Part shown: one piece after another, positions 38,050 through 47,418 of the stretch
Position numbering within the stretch: position 1 is the stretch's first letter
Layout: each line of letters starts with the position of its first letter
Position numbers and translations under genes: made by a program
The notes under the pieces: model-generated
Told to the model about the DNA's origin: nothing
The model's input: only the letters and a program-made list of their open reading frames with translations
The model's database searches: none
Assembly (NCBI RefSeq): GCF_010131535.1
Contig: NZ_WUBS01000002.1
Location: 124,001-188,000 of the forward strand
Direction: 5' to 3'
Length of the DNA stretch: 64,000 nt
Source: Acerihabitans arboris
GTDB taxonomy: Bacteria > Pseudomonadota > Gammaproteobacteria > Enterobacterales > Enterobacteriaceae

Positions 38050-38891
38050 TCCATCGCCTCCAGCGCCGCCCGATCCAGCACCGGCAGGCGCAGGCCGTGG
38101 GTCGCCGCCGAGGGACGGCACGACCACAGGGTGCGCGTGTAGGGATGGGTGGCGCTGGCCAGCCCGCCGGCCGGCAGTTGGTCAACCAATTGGCCTTGAT
38201 ACATCACCAGCACCCGTTCGCAATGCCGGGCCACCTGCTGTAAGTCATGGCTTATCAGCAACAGCCCCATATTGCGCTCCGCCACCAGTTTTTCCATCAG
38301 GTTCAGCACCTGATCGCGCATTTCATGATCCAGCGCCGAGGTCGGCTCATCGGCAATCAGCAAGTCCGGGTGATTGATCAGCGCTATCGCCAGCATCACC
38401 CGCTGGCCCATGCCGCCGGAAAGCTGGTGGGGGTAGCGCCGGCCCAGGGTTTTGGGATCCGGCAGCCCCACCGCCGCCAGCATATCGAGCATTTTTTCAT
38501 TACGCTCGGCCCGGCCGAGCCGGGTATGCAGCAGCAAAGGTTCGATCACCTGCGTGGCGATGGTCTGGCCGGGGTTGAGCGCATACTTCGGATCCTGCAT
38601 CACCATGGCGATGCGATTGCCGCGCAGCTGGTTCCATTGACGGCTTGCCATCCGCGTCAAATCCAGGCCGCCAAAGCTCAGCCGGCCCGCCTGGACGGTT
38701 AACGGATAAGGCAGCAGGCCCATCAGCGCCCGCGCCGTCAGTGATTTCCCGGATCCCGACTCACCGACCAGCGCCACTCGTTCCTGACCGAGACGAAATG
38801 AAATGGACTTCACCAGCGGCAGGGGCCGCCGGTCAGGCAGGATGACGCTAAGCCGGTCCGCGACTAGAAGCGAGGTGTTATCGGTTGGCAT
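38046..38891 (-). CDS. Peptide/nickel-type ABC transporter ATP-binding protein (DppD/NikD family)
   Basis: Partner ATPase of 281 residues. Walker A GESGSGKSL, Q-loop MQDPKYALNPGQ, signature LSGGMGQRVMLAIAL and Walker B LLIADEPTSALD are present. Starts 14 bases inside the preceding permease gene, a tight overlap. The C-terminus lacks the Cys-rich element of OppD, as in the NikD branch. Confidence 0.92.
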   Translation of the reverse strand: MPTDNTSLLVADRLSVILPDRRPLPLVKSISFRLGQERVALVGESGSGKSLTARALMGLLPYPLTVQAGRLSFGGLDLTRMASRQWNQLRGNRIAMVMQDPKYALNPGQTIATQVIEPLLLHTRLGRAERNEKMLDMLAAVGLPDPKTLGRRYPHQLSGGMGQRVMLAIALINHPDLLIADEPTSALDHEMRDQVLNLMEKLVAERNMGLLLISHDLQQVARHCERVLVMYQGQLVDQLPAGGLASATHPYTRTLWSCRPSAATHGLRLPVLDRAALEAME

Positions 38892-39771
38892 TGCGGGTAT
38901 CCATTTTATCGCGCAGGCCGTCGCCCAGCAGGTTAAACGCCAGGCTGGCCAGCAGGATGGCGCCGCCGGGCGCGGCGGCCACCCACCACTGATCGAAGAT
39001 CACTTTGCTGCCTTCGGCTACCATCGATCCCCATTCGGCGGTCGGCGGACGAACGCCCATGCCCAGGAAGCCGAGGCCGGCGGCGGACAGGATAATGCCG
39101 CCCAGGCTTAGCGCCGCGCGCACCACGGCGCTGGGCAGGCACAGCGGCAGGATATGGCCGGACATCAGCCGCATGCCGCCGATGCCCTGCATACGCGCCG
39201 CCGCCAGGTAATCGCTGCGGCGCAGCCCCAGCGTTTCGGCGCGCGACTGGCGGGCAAAAGCCGGCCAACTGGTCAATGCCAGCGCCAGCGCGCCGTTCAT
39301 CAGCCCCGGTCCCATCACCGCCACCAGGGCCAGCGCGATCACCAGGCTTGGCAGCGACAGCACGATGTCGGTAACGCGCATCAGCACCCGCTCGGTCCAG
39401 CCGCCGAGATAACCGGCGCCGATGCCGATCAGCAGGCCGACCGGCACCGTCAGCACCAGGATCAGCGCCACCAGGATAAGCGTCGGCCGCGCGCCGTAAA
39501 TCACCCGCGACAGCAGGTCGCGGCCGAAGCCATCGGTGCCTAACCAATGATGGGCGGAAGGCGGCAGCAGGCGTTGTCCGATTTCCTGAACGTTCGGATC
39601 AAAGGGCGCCAGCCAGGGCGCAAACAGCGCCATCAGCACCAAAACGGCCGCCATGGCGCCGCCAACGGTTAACGCCGTCAGGCGCCGGCGGCGGATAAAG
39701 GTGGCCGGCGGCGAGTCAGGCGTTCCGCCGTCTCGCGCCGGCAGGGATGAGTCGGTCATCGATTGCGTCAT
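38878..39771 (-). CDS. Peptide/nickel-type ABC transporter permease (DppC family)
   Basis: Inner-membrane permease of 297 residues with about six helices. Typical parts are FDPNVQEIGQRLLPPS, LGTDGFGRDLLSRVIYGAR, the EAA loop RAETLGLRRSDYLAAARMQG and GVRPPTAEWGSMV. It begins with a polar, Pro-rich 25-residue segment before the first helix. Overlaps the stop of the DppB-type gene by four bases. Confidence 0.93.
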   Translation of the reverse strand: MTQSMTDSSLPARDGGTPDSPPATFIRRRRLTALTVGGAMAAVLVLMALFAPWLAPFDPNVQEIGQRLLPPSAHHWLGTDGFGRDLLSRVIYGARPTLILVALILVLTVPVGLLIGIGAGYLGGWTERVLMRVTDIVLSLPSLVIALALVAVMGPGLMNGALALALTSWPAFARQSRAETLGLRRSDYLAAARMQGIGGMRLMSGHILPLCLPSAVVRAALSLGGIILSAAGLGFLGMGVRPPTAEWGSMVAEGSKVIFDQWWVAAAPGGAILLASLAFNLLGDGLRDKMDTRNANR

Positions 39772-40820
39772 CGGGTTCGTGGATCGATTAAATAAGTCAG
39801 GGCATCGGCCAGGGCGTTAAGCAACACAAAGCAGAGGCCGATAAGCAGCGTGGCGCCCAGGATCGCCGGCGTATCGGAGGCAAACAGCGCGCCGGTCAGG
39901 TAGCGGCCCACGCCGGGCCAGGCGAACACCGTTTCGGTCAGCACCGCGCCCTCGAGCAGGCTGGCGTAGGAGAGCGACAGCACGGTCACCAGCGGCCCCA
40001 GCACGTTGGGGAAAATATGGCGCAATAAAATACGCAGCCGCCCGGCGCCCTTCGAGCGCGCGAGCACCACATACTCTTTGTTGCTCTCCTCCAGCAGCAA
40101 CGCCCGCAGCAGGCGGGTAATGCCGGCCATCGACAGCAGCCCGAGCACGGTAACCGGCAGCCACAGGTGGCTGATGGCGTTGCGGAACATGGCGCGATCG
40201 CCGGATAGCCAGGTATCCACCAGCACAAAACCGGTTTTCGGCTCCAGGGTATAGAGATAAATATCATCCAGCCGGCCCGGCCCGCTGGCCCAGTGCAGTA
40301 CGGCGTAAAACAGCAGCAATCCCAGCAGGCCCAGCCAGAATACCGGCACCGAATACCCCAGCAGCGAAACCAGGCGGGCGATGGAATCGAGCCAGTTGCC
40401 CGGCTTCCAGGCGGCCAGCAGCGCCAGCGCAATACCGCCGATGGCGCCGAACAGGATGGCGCAGGTGGCCAGTTCCAGCGTCGCGGGAAAGGTATGCAGT
40501 AAATCGTCAATCACCGGCTGGCCGGTAATGCGCGAGATGCCCATATCGCCGCGCACCAGGTGTTGCAGATAAAGCCGGAACTGCGTCGGCAGGGATTGGT
40601 CCAGGCCGAGCTGGCGGCGAATCTGGGCATAGGTGGCTTCGCTGGCGTGGTCGCCCGCCATCTGCAGCGCCGGATCAATCGGCGCCATTTGCGAGAGCGT
40701 AAACGTAAAAACCAGCAGGCCGAGCAGCGTCATCGCCAATGACAGCGCGCCGGTCAGGATGTTGCCCGACCAGCGCCAGCTTTGCCGGCCGAGGCCGGCC
40801 GAAGGCGTCGACGCCGACAT
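39768..40820 (-). CDS. Peptide/nickel-type ABC transporter permease (DppB family)
   Basis: Permease of 350 residues. After the first helix comes the periplasmic APIDPALQMAGDHASEATYAQ and RRQLGLDQSLPTQF, as in DppB. The large insertion YLYTLEPKTGFVLVDTW before helix four is shared with the permease at 54740, suggesting related substrates. The EAA loop VVLARSKGAGRLRILLRHIFPN and TETVFAWPGVGRYL are clear. Its ATG overlaps the binding-protein stop (TAATG at 40818-40822). Confidence 0.93.
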   Translation of the reverse strand: MSASTPSAGLGRQSWRWSGNILTGALSLAMTLLGLLVFTFTLSQMAPIDPALQMAGDHASEATYAQIRRQLGLDQSLPTQFRLYLQHLVRGDMGISRITGQPVIDDLLHTFPATLELATCAILFGAIGGIALALLAAWKPGNWLDSIARLVSLLGYSVPVFWLGLLGLLLFYAVLHWASGPGRLDDIYLYTLEPKTGFVLVDTWLSGDRAMFRNAISHLWLPVTVLGLLSMAGITRLLRALLLEESNKEYVVLARSKGAGRLRILLRHIFPNVLGPLVTVLSLSYASLLEGAVLTETVFAWPGVGRYLTGALFASDTPAILGATLLIGLCFVLLNALADALTYLIDPRTR

Positions 40821-42388
40821 TATTTGGTGACCCGGCTGTAAAACACCATATCCGGGTTGATGCCCTGGATATAGCCTTTCAGGTTATCGCGCACCGCAAT
40901 CAGGTTGCGCGCCTGTAAGCCGATGACATAAGGCGAACTTTGCATGACCTGCTTTTGCATCTGCCGATACATCTCCACCCGCCGGTGCGGATCGCTTTGC
41001 GCCGTGGCCGCCAGCGTCTGTTTGCTCAGTTCGGGAATATGCCAGTTGGCGCGCCAGGCCAGGGTTTTGCTGCCGTCTTCCGGATTATAGGCAAACGCGG
41101 CGGCGTTGGTATTGGGATCAAAATAGTCGGGGCCCCAGGAGGTCAGCGTTGCCTGGTAATTGTGGCTTTTCACGCTGGTTGATATCTGCGAGCTCAGCCC
41201 GGGCGCCACGTCCACGGCCACGCCGCCTTTGGCGAAACTGCCCTGCAACGCCTGGGCGATGTCCAGGTAGGGCGGCTGGTTGCTGACGGAAATCGTGAAG
41301 CTGACGTTGGCCAGCCCGGCCTTGGCCAGGATCTGTTTGGCTTTTTCCGGATCGTAGCGGTACGGCTCGTCCCTCAGCGCGCCCGGATACCCGTCGGGCA
41401 GGAAGGACTGGTGCACCTGGAATTGCCCTTTCATCAGGTCTTCGGCAATGCCGTGATAGTCAAACAGATAACGCGCGGCCTCCCAGAACGCCGGATTTTT
41501 CAGCGCCGGCGAAGCGTCGGCGTTAAACTGCAGGAAATACAGCGACGCCATGGGAACGGCCATGGGTGTGACCCCGGACTTGCCTGTTAACGCCGCCATC
41601 TGATCGGCGCCAAGATTGCGCGCGATATCCGCATCGCCCTGCTCCACCAGCAGCCGCCGCGCCGCCGGTTCCGGCACGTTCTTGATCAACACGTTGGCAA
41701 GCTTCGGCGCGCCTTCCGGCGAGCTTGGATTGGCCTGCAAGACCAGCACCTCATGGGGGACATAGCTGCGGATCTTATACGGACCGGTACCGGCGGAATG
41801 CCGGCCCAGCCAACCGTGGCCGAAATCGTTATTTTGCTGATGGGCCAGCGCCTCTTCGGCGTCGATAATCGATGAAACGGGAGCGGACAGCAGGCTAAGG
41901 ACGTAGGCGGGGCTGACGTCGGCGGTCCAGCTAATCTTCACCCTATTGTCGTCCACCTTTTGCAGCATGCCGTCGACGTTTTTTTCGTTCCAGCCGAGCT
42001 GGGTCAGGATAAACGACGGCTCCAGGTTGAGCTTGATCACCCGTGACAGCGAAAAGATCACGTCTTCCGGGCGCAGCGGATGGCCGCTGGCGAATTGGGT
42101 ATGCGGCCGCAGGGTGAAGGTCAGGCTGCGGTTATCGGCGCCGGCTTGCCAACTGTCCGCCAGGGTCGGTTTTAGCTCGATAGGGTTATGCGGATTGGAT
42201 TGCAACAGACGCTGGTAGAGACTGTTAAACGACTGCACGGTGGTCAGTTCAAATCCTTCCGCCGGGTCAAAACTGGACGCGTCGTCGATGGACTGGACGA
42301 TAACCAAGGTATCGGCCGGCGTGGTCGCCCGCGCGTTGAACGCGCACGCCAGGGCGGTGAAAAGCAACGAGGAAACGGCTAATTTCAT
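40820..42388 (-). CDS. Periplasmic peptide/nickel-type ABC substrate-binding protein (SBP_bac_5)
   Basis: Binding protein of 522 residues from the ATG at 42388 with a clear signal peptide (KLAVSSLLFTALACAFNARA, cleavage near residue 22). A TTG 30 bases further out only adds a polar leader. Family elements are VQSIDDASSFDPAEGFELTT, LADSWQAGADNRSLTFTLRP and HSAGTGPYKIRSYVPHE. First gene of a five-gene minus-strand importer operon, divergent from yceJ. It resembles the binding protein at 53091, so the two importers may be paralogues. Confidence 0.92.
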   Translation of the reverse strand: MKLAVSSLLFTALACAFNARATTPADTLVIVQSIDDASSFDPAEGFELTTVQSFNSLYQRLLQSNPHNPIELKPTLADSWQAGADNRSLTFTLRPHTQFASGHPLRPEDVIFSLSRVIKLNLEPSFILTQLGWNEKNVDGMLQKVDDNRVKISWTADVSPAYVLSLLSAPVSSIIDAEEALAHQQNNDFGHGWLGRHSAGTGPYKIRSYVPHEVLVLQANPSSPEGAPKLANVLIKNVPEPAARRLLVEQGDADIARNLGADQMAALTGKSGVTPMAVPMASLYFLQFNADASPALKNPAFWEAARYLFDYHGIAEDLMKGQFQVHQSFLPDGYPGALRDEPYRYDPEKAKQILAKAGLANVSFTISVSNQPPYLDIAQALQGSFAKGGVAVDVAPGLSSQISTSVKSHNYQATLTSWGPDYFDPNTNAAAFAYNPEDGSKTLAWRANWHIPELSKQTLAATAQSDPHRRVEMYRQMQKQVMQSSPYVIGLQARNLIAVRDNLKGYIQGINPDMVFYSRVTK

Positions 42389-42698
42389 GGCAAGCTCCGG
42401 ATAAGGTCGATTCGGCAAACTGTTGGCGAGTGTAGGGGAGCCGTCCTCTGAGCGTAAATGACATTAAACGCTATAGTTATTTCATATCCGCATAACAACA
42501 AGCGCTTTAATAGCCTTTCTAACCGTCGGGGCTTGCCATCCCCCCGCCGTTACCAATCGATCCCACGCCATGATAATAAAGCGCATTTTTTGATTTACAA
42601 AACTTTAACGTCTTTAACATCGCTTATAATTGCTTTTTTATTTCAGTATGTTTTATTTATTGCCCAATGGTAACGAAAAACCACGGGAGAAACGCCTT

Positions 42699-43295
42699 AT
42701 GCGCTGGCGTAATTCAGCCGAAAATTTCGGTTATATCAGCATCGGCGTTCACTGGCTGGTGGCGCTCGCCGTGTATGGCATGTTTGCGCTTGGCCTGTGG
42801 ATGGTGACGCTGGGTTATTATGCGACCTGGTATCATCGCGCGCCCGAACTGCACAAAAGCATCGGCTGTCTTCTTTTCGCCGTCATGATCCTGCGCCTGA
42901 TCTGGCGTTTTATGTCCCCGCCCCCCGAACCGCTCAGCCATTACTCGCCGCTGACGCGCGCCGGCGCGGCGCTGGCGCATTTGACCTTGTATATCCTGCT
43001 GTTTGCCCTGCTGACCAGCGGGTATCTGATTTCCACCGCCGACGGACAGCCCATCGATGTCTTCGGCTGGTTTTCCGTTCCCGCGACCCTTAGCGGCCTG
43101 GGAGGTCAGGCCGATGTGGCGGGCGATATCCATTTTTACCTGGCGTGGTGCGTGGTGATCCTGTCGGTATTGCACGGCCTGGCCGCGTTAAAACATCATT
43201 TTATCGACGGCGACATCACGCTCAGGCGGATGCTTGGGTGTCGCCCCCACCCACCTGCGAATCATAAGGAAAGACCCCATGCTGAAAAAGACTAG
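42699..43295 (+). CDS. yceJ: Cytochrome b561 family membrane protein YceJ
   Basis: Di-haem b-type inner-membrane cytochrome, 198 residues from the ATG at 42699 with GGGAGAAA upstream. Four helices are expected; haem-ligand histidines lie in [22 protein letters not shown] and [16 protein letters not shown]. The stretch [16 protein letters not shown] and [18 protein letters not shown] match E. coli YceJ closely. Overlaps yceI by 17 bases, same order as E. coli. Confidence 0.93.
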   Translation: MRWRNSAENFGYISIGVHWLVALAVYGMFALGLWMVTLGYYATWYHRAPELHKSIGCLLFAVMILRLIWRFMSPPPEPLSHYSPLTRAGAALAHLTLYILLFALLTSGYLISTADGQPIDVFGWFSVPATLSGLGGQADVAGDIHFYLAWCVVILSVLHGLAALKHHFIDGDITLRRMLGCRPHPPANHKERPHAEKD

Positions 43296-43860
43296 CCTTG
43301 TCCTGGCAACGGCAACGGCAACGATGTTATTCGTCTCGGGCATCGCCGGCGCGGCGGAATATAAAATCGATAAACAAGGCCAGCACGCTTTTGTGCTGTT
43401 CAAGATCAAACATCTGGGTTATAGCTGGCTCTACGGCGGCTTTAAGGATTTTGACGGCGGCTTCACCTTCGACGACGACAATCCCGCCGCCGACAAGGTC
43501 AAGGTGGTGATCAATACCGCAAGCGTCGATACCAACCACGCCGAACGCGACAAACACCTCAGGAGCGCGGAGTTCCTGAACGCGGCGAAATTTCCCCAGG
43601 CCACCTTCGAATCCACCCAGGTGAAAAAAGACGGCGATGAATGGGATATCACCGGCAACCTGACGTTAAACGGCGTGACCAAGCCCATTACGCTGGAAGC
43701 CAGGTTAACCGGCCGGGGCAAGGATCCCTGGGGCGGCTACCGCGCGGGTTTCGAAGCGCAGGGCACCCTGGCGCTGAAAGACTTTAACATCACCACCGAT
43801 CTGGGCCCGGCGTCCCAGCAGGTGGACTTAATCCTATCGGTCGAGGGCGTCCGGCAATAG
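43279..43860 (+). CDS. yceI: YceI-family periplasmic protein
   Basis: Periplasmic lipocalin-like beta-barrel that binds a polyisoprenoid-like lipid, 193 residues. Signal peptide ends near GIAGAAE (about residue 25). Almost the whole mature part follows E. coli YceI ([60 protein letters not shown]). It is encoded with the b561 cytochrome YceJ, its usual partner; osmotic or pH-linked expression is known in E. coli. Confidence 0.95.
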   Translation: MLKKTSLVLATATATMLFVSGIAGAAEYKIDKQGQHAFVLFKIKHLGYSWLYGGFKDFDGGFTFDDDNPAADKVKVVINTASVDTNHAERDKHLRSAEFLNAAKFPQATFESTQVKKDGDEWDITGNLTLNGVTKPITLEARLTGRGKDPWGGYRAGFEAQGTLALKDFNITTDLGPASQQVDLILSVEGVRQ

Positions 43861-43877
43861 CCCATCGCCGTTATTGG

Positions 43878-43900
43878 CGCGCGGCGGCGGTAGCCGCGCG
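43878..43900. terminator. GC-rich hairpin between convergent yceI and amidase genes
   Basis: Stem of eight base pairs built on GCGCGGC (43879-43885) and GCCGCGC (43893-43899), with a seven-base loop. It sits in the 43-base gap between two convergent stop codons, the usual place for a shared terminator. There is no U-tract, so Rho-independent function is not certain. Confidence 0.45.
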
Positions 43901-43903
43901 GCA

Positions 43904-45286
43904 TTATGGCGACAGGCTGTCGTTAATGCAGGGGGGACGCCGCAGATGAAAATCGGTACGCTGCTGAAAATGGTGCGCCACCTTTAACAACATTTGCTCG
44001 CCGCCGTCCGGCCCGATCAGTTGCATGCCGATGGGCAGGTTTTGCGCGTCGAATCCGGCGGGCAGGCTCAGGGCGGGCATGGCCGTCAGGCTGGGAAGGC
44101 AGGTAAAGCGCATATTGCCGGTCAGTACGCTTTCCGGTTGTCCATCAATCACCACCTGCGCCTGTCCGCTAAGCGGCGCGGTAAACGGCAGCGTCGGCGT
44201 CAGGATAACGTCCACCTGGCGAAAAAGCCGCTCAAGCTGCTGGCGCAGCCAGGTCCGGTAGCGCTGGGCCTGCAAATATTCCACGGCGCTGAAGCCGAGG
44301 CCGGCCTGCAATAACATGCGCACGTCCTCGCCGTACTCCTCCGGCCGGGATTGCAGCCAATGCCCATGGACGGCGCTCGGTTCCGCGGCATCGACAATCA
44401 CCTGCGCATCGACGGCGTTCTCCAGACCGTCTACCCGCACCGGCGCGATCGTCGCCCCCATCTCGCCGAACAGCGCCAGGGTCTGTTGCCAGGCGCGCGC
44501 GACATCCGGCTGCAGGCCCTGGTCGCTGTAGTCCTCGATGACGCCGATGCGCAGCGGATAGGGCGCGTCGTCCAGGGATAACGGCGTTTCACCCGACAGC
44601 GCGGTATACACCAGCGCGCATTCTTCGCTGGAACGGGCCAGCGGACCGACGGTATCCATGCTCCATGCCAGGGGAAAAATACCCTCGGTGCTGATGCGCC
44701 CGACGCCGGGCCTGAGCCCCGTGACGCCGTTCATCGAGGCCGGCAGCCGGATGGAGCCGCCGGTATCGGTGCCGAGCGTGGCGAAGGCGCTGCGCACCGC
44801 CGCCGCCACGCCCGAGCCGCCGCTGGAGCCGGCGGGAATGCGCGCGGCGTCCCAGGCGTTATGACAAGCGCCATAATGCGGGTTATCGGTGGTGCCGCCC
44901 CAGGCAAACTCATGCATGGTGGTGGTGCCGAGGATCAGTGCGCCGGCCTGCTTTAAGCGCAGGCTGACCACCGCGTCCCGGCCGGCCATATTCCCTTGCA
45001 GGATACGGCTGCCCGCGTGCATCTCATGGCCTTGGATATCGATATTGGCCTTCAGCGCCAGCGGGATCCCATGCAGGGGGCCCAGATCGTAGCCATTGCG
45101 CAGCAGGGTCTGGTAGGCCTCGGCCAGTTCAACGGCCTGCCGTTCATAGATTTCGCTAAACGCATTAAGCCGTCGGGTCAGGCGCTCCCGGTCCAGGCAG
45201 GCGCCGGCCAGTTCGGGGAAACTCAGCCGGCCTTGCCGCACCTGCCGTCCGGCTTCGCCAATAGAGAGATCCAGGATATCCGACAT
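43904..45286 (-). CDS. Amidase-signature hydrolase (AtzE/GatA-like)
   Basis: Amidase-signature enzyme of 460 residues that hydrolyses a C-N amide bond. The Ser-cisSer-Lys triad is visible: K79 in GIPLALKANIDIQG, the cis-serine at about 154-155 in PAGSSGGSG and the nucleophile S178 in GTDTGGSIRLPAS. A small AtzG-like gene lies three bases upstream, the same pairing as AtzE-AtzG of 1-carboxybiuret hydrolase. Part of a minus-strand cluster with a nitrilase and an ABC importer. Substrate is unknown; GatA is excluded by context. Confidence 0.92.
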   Translation of the reverse strand: MSDILDLSIGEAGRQVRQGRLSFPELAGACLDRERLTRRLNAFSEIYERQAVELAEAYQTLLRNGYDLGPLHGIPLALKANIDIQGHEMHAGSRILQGNMAGRDAVVSLRLKQAGALILGTTTMHEFAWGGTTDNPHYGACHNAWDAARIPAGSSGGSGVAAAVRSAFATLGTDTGGSIRLPASMNGVTGLRPGVGRISTEGIFPLAWSMDTVGPLARSSEECALVYTALSGETPLSLDDAPYPLRIGVIEDYSDQGLQPDVARAWQQTLALFGEMGATIAPVRVDGLENAVDAQVIVDAAEPSAVHGHWLQSRPEEYGEDVRMLLQAGLGFSAVEYLQAQRYRTWLRQQLERLFRQVDVILTPTLPFTAPLSGQAQVVIDGQPESVLTGNMRFTCLPSLTAMPALSLPAGFDAQNLPIGMQLIGPDGGEQMLLKVAHHFQQRTDFHLRRPPCINDSLSP

Positions 45287-45289
45287 AAT

Positions 45290-45493
45290 TCAGCCTCGGC
45301 GTGGATTAATGGGCTGCAGGGGCGACACCCGTACCGTTATCGGCAATACCGTGGCGTCCAGGTGCTGGTTAACAAACCGGCTTAACGCGTCGGCGCGCGC
45401 CACCCAATCCTCAAGCGTCGGCAGCACCGCGTCCTGATGCCCCTGGCTTAAGGCGCCCAGCAGGGCCAGGCGTTTTTTTGCATGCTCGGTCAT
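45290..45493 (-). CDS. AtzG-like small subunit (DUF4089-type)
   Basis: A 67-residue protein just upstream of the amidase gene. AtzG-type proteins are about 65-70 residues, helical, and form a complex with an AtzE-type amidase. Here the pattern AVLPTLEDWVARADALSRF, then V-L-P-I at the C-terminal third, is consistent with the family, though the match is loose. Position next to an amidase is the stronger argument. Confidence 0.6.
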   Translation of the reverse strand: MTEHAKKRLALLGALSQGHQDAVLPTLEDWVARADALSRFVNQHLDATVLPITVRVSPLQPINPRRG

Positions 45494-45549
45494 GGCGTAT
45501 TGTCCTCCTCCGGCAAGCGCGCGCCGATAAATACGGCGTACGCTCAGGG

Positions 45550-46557
45550 TTATTTAGCCGCGTCGGCCATTGCCTTGGCCTTGGTGGCCAGCGCGACATT
45601 GACATTATTTTGATAAGAAGTGGCCTCGGAGGGATAGGCTTTGATATTTTTGGCATATAACGCGATCTGCATATTGTTGTCCCAGGCTTTCTGCGATACC
45701 AGTACGTTCTCCGGATAGCCCTTGGCCTCGATTTCACGCATCACCGCGGCGCGCACCAGATCCCTGGGCACGTTGGGGAAATATTTGGCGGCGATTTCCA
45801 CCGCGCGATCGGTATTGCGGTAAATAAAGCGCGACGCCATCTCAAAGGCGGTCACCACGCCCTGCGCCTGCGCGGGATTGTTATCAATATAGTCCTGGGT
45901 GGTGGTCAGGCTTGAAAACGCAAAGGGAAACCAGTCCTGGTTGGCGGCGAACGAGTACACCACATGCAGGCCGTTCTGCCTTTCCGCCATCGAGGTCTGC
46001 GGTTCCACCGCCAGCGCATAGTCGGCGCGATCCGCCGCCACCGCCGGGATTTCATTGCCGATCGCCACGTGCACCAGCTTCACATTGCTTAAGTTATGCT
46101 GTTTGATCAGATAACTCATAAACGCCCAGGTGGTGTCGGGCTGCGGGCTGGTCACTACCCTCTTGTTGGACAAAAAGCCCAGGTTGTTCTGCAGCGGCGT
46201 GGCGTCCTTGCCGAAGATAAATACCGTCGGCGCGTTTTGCACCCCGGCCACCACCACCCCGCCACCGCCATTTTCATGGGATTTCGGCACAAACACCGGG
46301 TCCTGAATGGAAAAATCCGCCGAACCGCCGATCACCGCCGCCCAGGACTGGGAACCGCCGCCACCGGTGCTGATCTTGACCTCGACGCCCTGCTGTTTAA
46401 AAAAGCCTTGCTCCTGCGCGACGTAGAGCGGCAGGTAGAGCAAGGACTGAAAGGCCTGGTTGATGCGCACCGGCGTTTGCGCCGCCGGCGCCGGTCCCGC
46501 CACCGCACCCAGTGTAACTGCCAGGGCAATACCCCGTATCCGCTTGCTTATGTTCAT
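45550..46557 (-). CDS. Periplasmic SsuA/TauA/ThiY-like ABC substrate-binding protein
   Basis: Binding protein of 335 residues from the ATG at 46557, just after the permease stop. A signal peptide ends near APAAQ (about residue 26); the longer frame to 46791 is a shadow of the permease gene. NMT1/SsuA-like features are QSLLYLPLYVAQEQGFFKQQG, the glycine-rich STGGGGSQSWAAVIGGSADF and AFEMASRFIYRN. Members bind sulfonates, pyrimidine precursors or nitrogen compounds. With the amidase and nitrilase, an amide- or nitrile-containing ligand is likely. Confidence 0.9.
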   Translation of the reverse strand: MNISKRIRGIALAVTLGAVAGPAPAAQTPVRINQAFQSLLYLPLYVAQEQGFFKQQGVEVKISTGGGGSQSWAAVIGGSADFSIQDPVFVPKSHENGGGGVVVAGVQNAPTVFIFGKDATPLQNNLGFLSNKRVVTSPQPDTTWAFMSYLIKQHNLSNVKLVHVAIGNEIPAVAADRADYALAVEPQTSMAERQNGLHVVYSFAANQDWFPFAFSSLTTTQDYIDNNPAQAQGVVTAFEMASRFIYRNTDRAVEIAAKYFPNVPRDLVRAAVMREIEAKGYPENVLVSQKAWDNNMQIALYAKNIKAYPSEATSYQNNVNVALATKAKAMADAAK

Positions 46558-46559
46558 TT

Positions 46560-47396
46560 TCAGGCCCTTTCCCATGAGAGAATCATACGTTCGAGTAAAG
46601 CGACTAACCCGTTGAAAACCAGCATCATGATCATTACCAGCACAATGCCCGCCAGGACGATATTCATGCCGAAATTGGAGCTGCCCAGCAGGATCATATG
46701 GCCGACGCCGGCATCGGAGGAAATGTATTCCCCGACGATGGCGCCCACCAGGGCGAAACCGACGTTCAGGCGCAGGCCGGACACCACCCACAGCATGGCG
46801 GACGGCACCACCAGCTTGATAAAAATCACCGTGCGCGAGGCATCGAAAGATCGCAGTAGGTTGATCAGGTCCGGATCGGTGCGCAACGCGCCCTTATAGG
46901 ACGTGGTCAGCGAGACCACCACGCAGGAGAAGGCCACGATCACCACCTTGGACAGCATTTCGGTGCCGAACCAGATAATGGTAATCGGCGCGATGGCCAG
47001 TACCGGGATGGCGCCGACGGCGGCAATAAACGGCGCGGCCAGATCCGAGATAAACCGGGAATACCACAGCAGCAACCCCAGTATCGACCCGCCGACCGCC
47101 CCGACCACAAAACCAATCAGCGTCTCGCAGGTGGTGATGTTGATATCGGCCAGCAGCTCGCCGGACTGGAAGCGTTGCACCAGCACCTCCCACACCATGC
47201 TGGGACTGGCAAACAGGAACTTGCTGATGCCGCCGGTGCGTACCCCGATTTCCCAGCCGGCCAGCAGGCCGGCCACAATCAGTATTTGCAACAGCAGCAG
47301 GGTATAGCGCCGCACGGCCGGGGTGCGGAAAAAGGACTCCAGCCGTTCGCTCTTGCGGGCGGTGTCCATCCGGGTAGGTTGCGGGATACTGCTCAT
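46560..47396 (-). CDS. SsuC/TauC-type ABC transporter permease
   Basis: Inner-membrane permease of 278 residues from the ATG at 47396 (a start 15 bases further out is possible). Six helices; conserved parts are GWEIGVRTGGISKFLFASPS, GSILGLLLWYSR, the EAA-like loop TDPDLINLLRSFDASRTVIFIKLVVPSAML and a final GIVLVMIMMLVFNGLVALLE. It lies between its ATPase (upstream) and binding protein (downstream). Confidence 0.92.
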   Translation of the reverse strand: MSSIPQPTRMDTARKSERLESFFRTPAVRRYTLLLLQILIVAGLLAGWEIGVRTGGISKFLFASPSMVWEVLVQRFQSGELLADINITTCETLIGFVVGAVGGSILGLLLWYSRFISDLAAPFIAAVGAIPVLAIAPITIIWFGTEMLSKVVIVAFSCVVVSLTTSYKGALRTDPDLINLLRSFDASRTVIFIKLVVPSAMLWVVSGLRLNVGFALVGAIVGEYISSDAGVGHMILLGSSNFGMNIVLAGIVLVMIMMLVFNGLVALLERMILSWERA

Positions 47397-47418
47397 GATT
47401 GCGCCTCGCAAAAGACAG

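Noticed and set aside
45411-45737. 108-codon minus ORF overlapping the AtzG-like gene and the binding-protein 3' end
   Set aside because: Crosses two supported genes out of frame; Arg/Pro-rich without domain.
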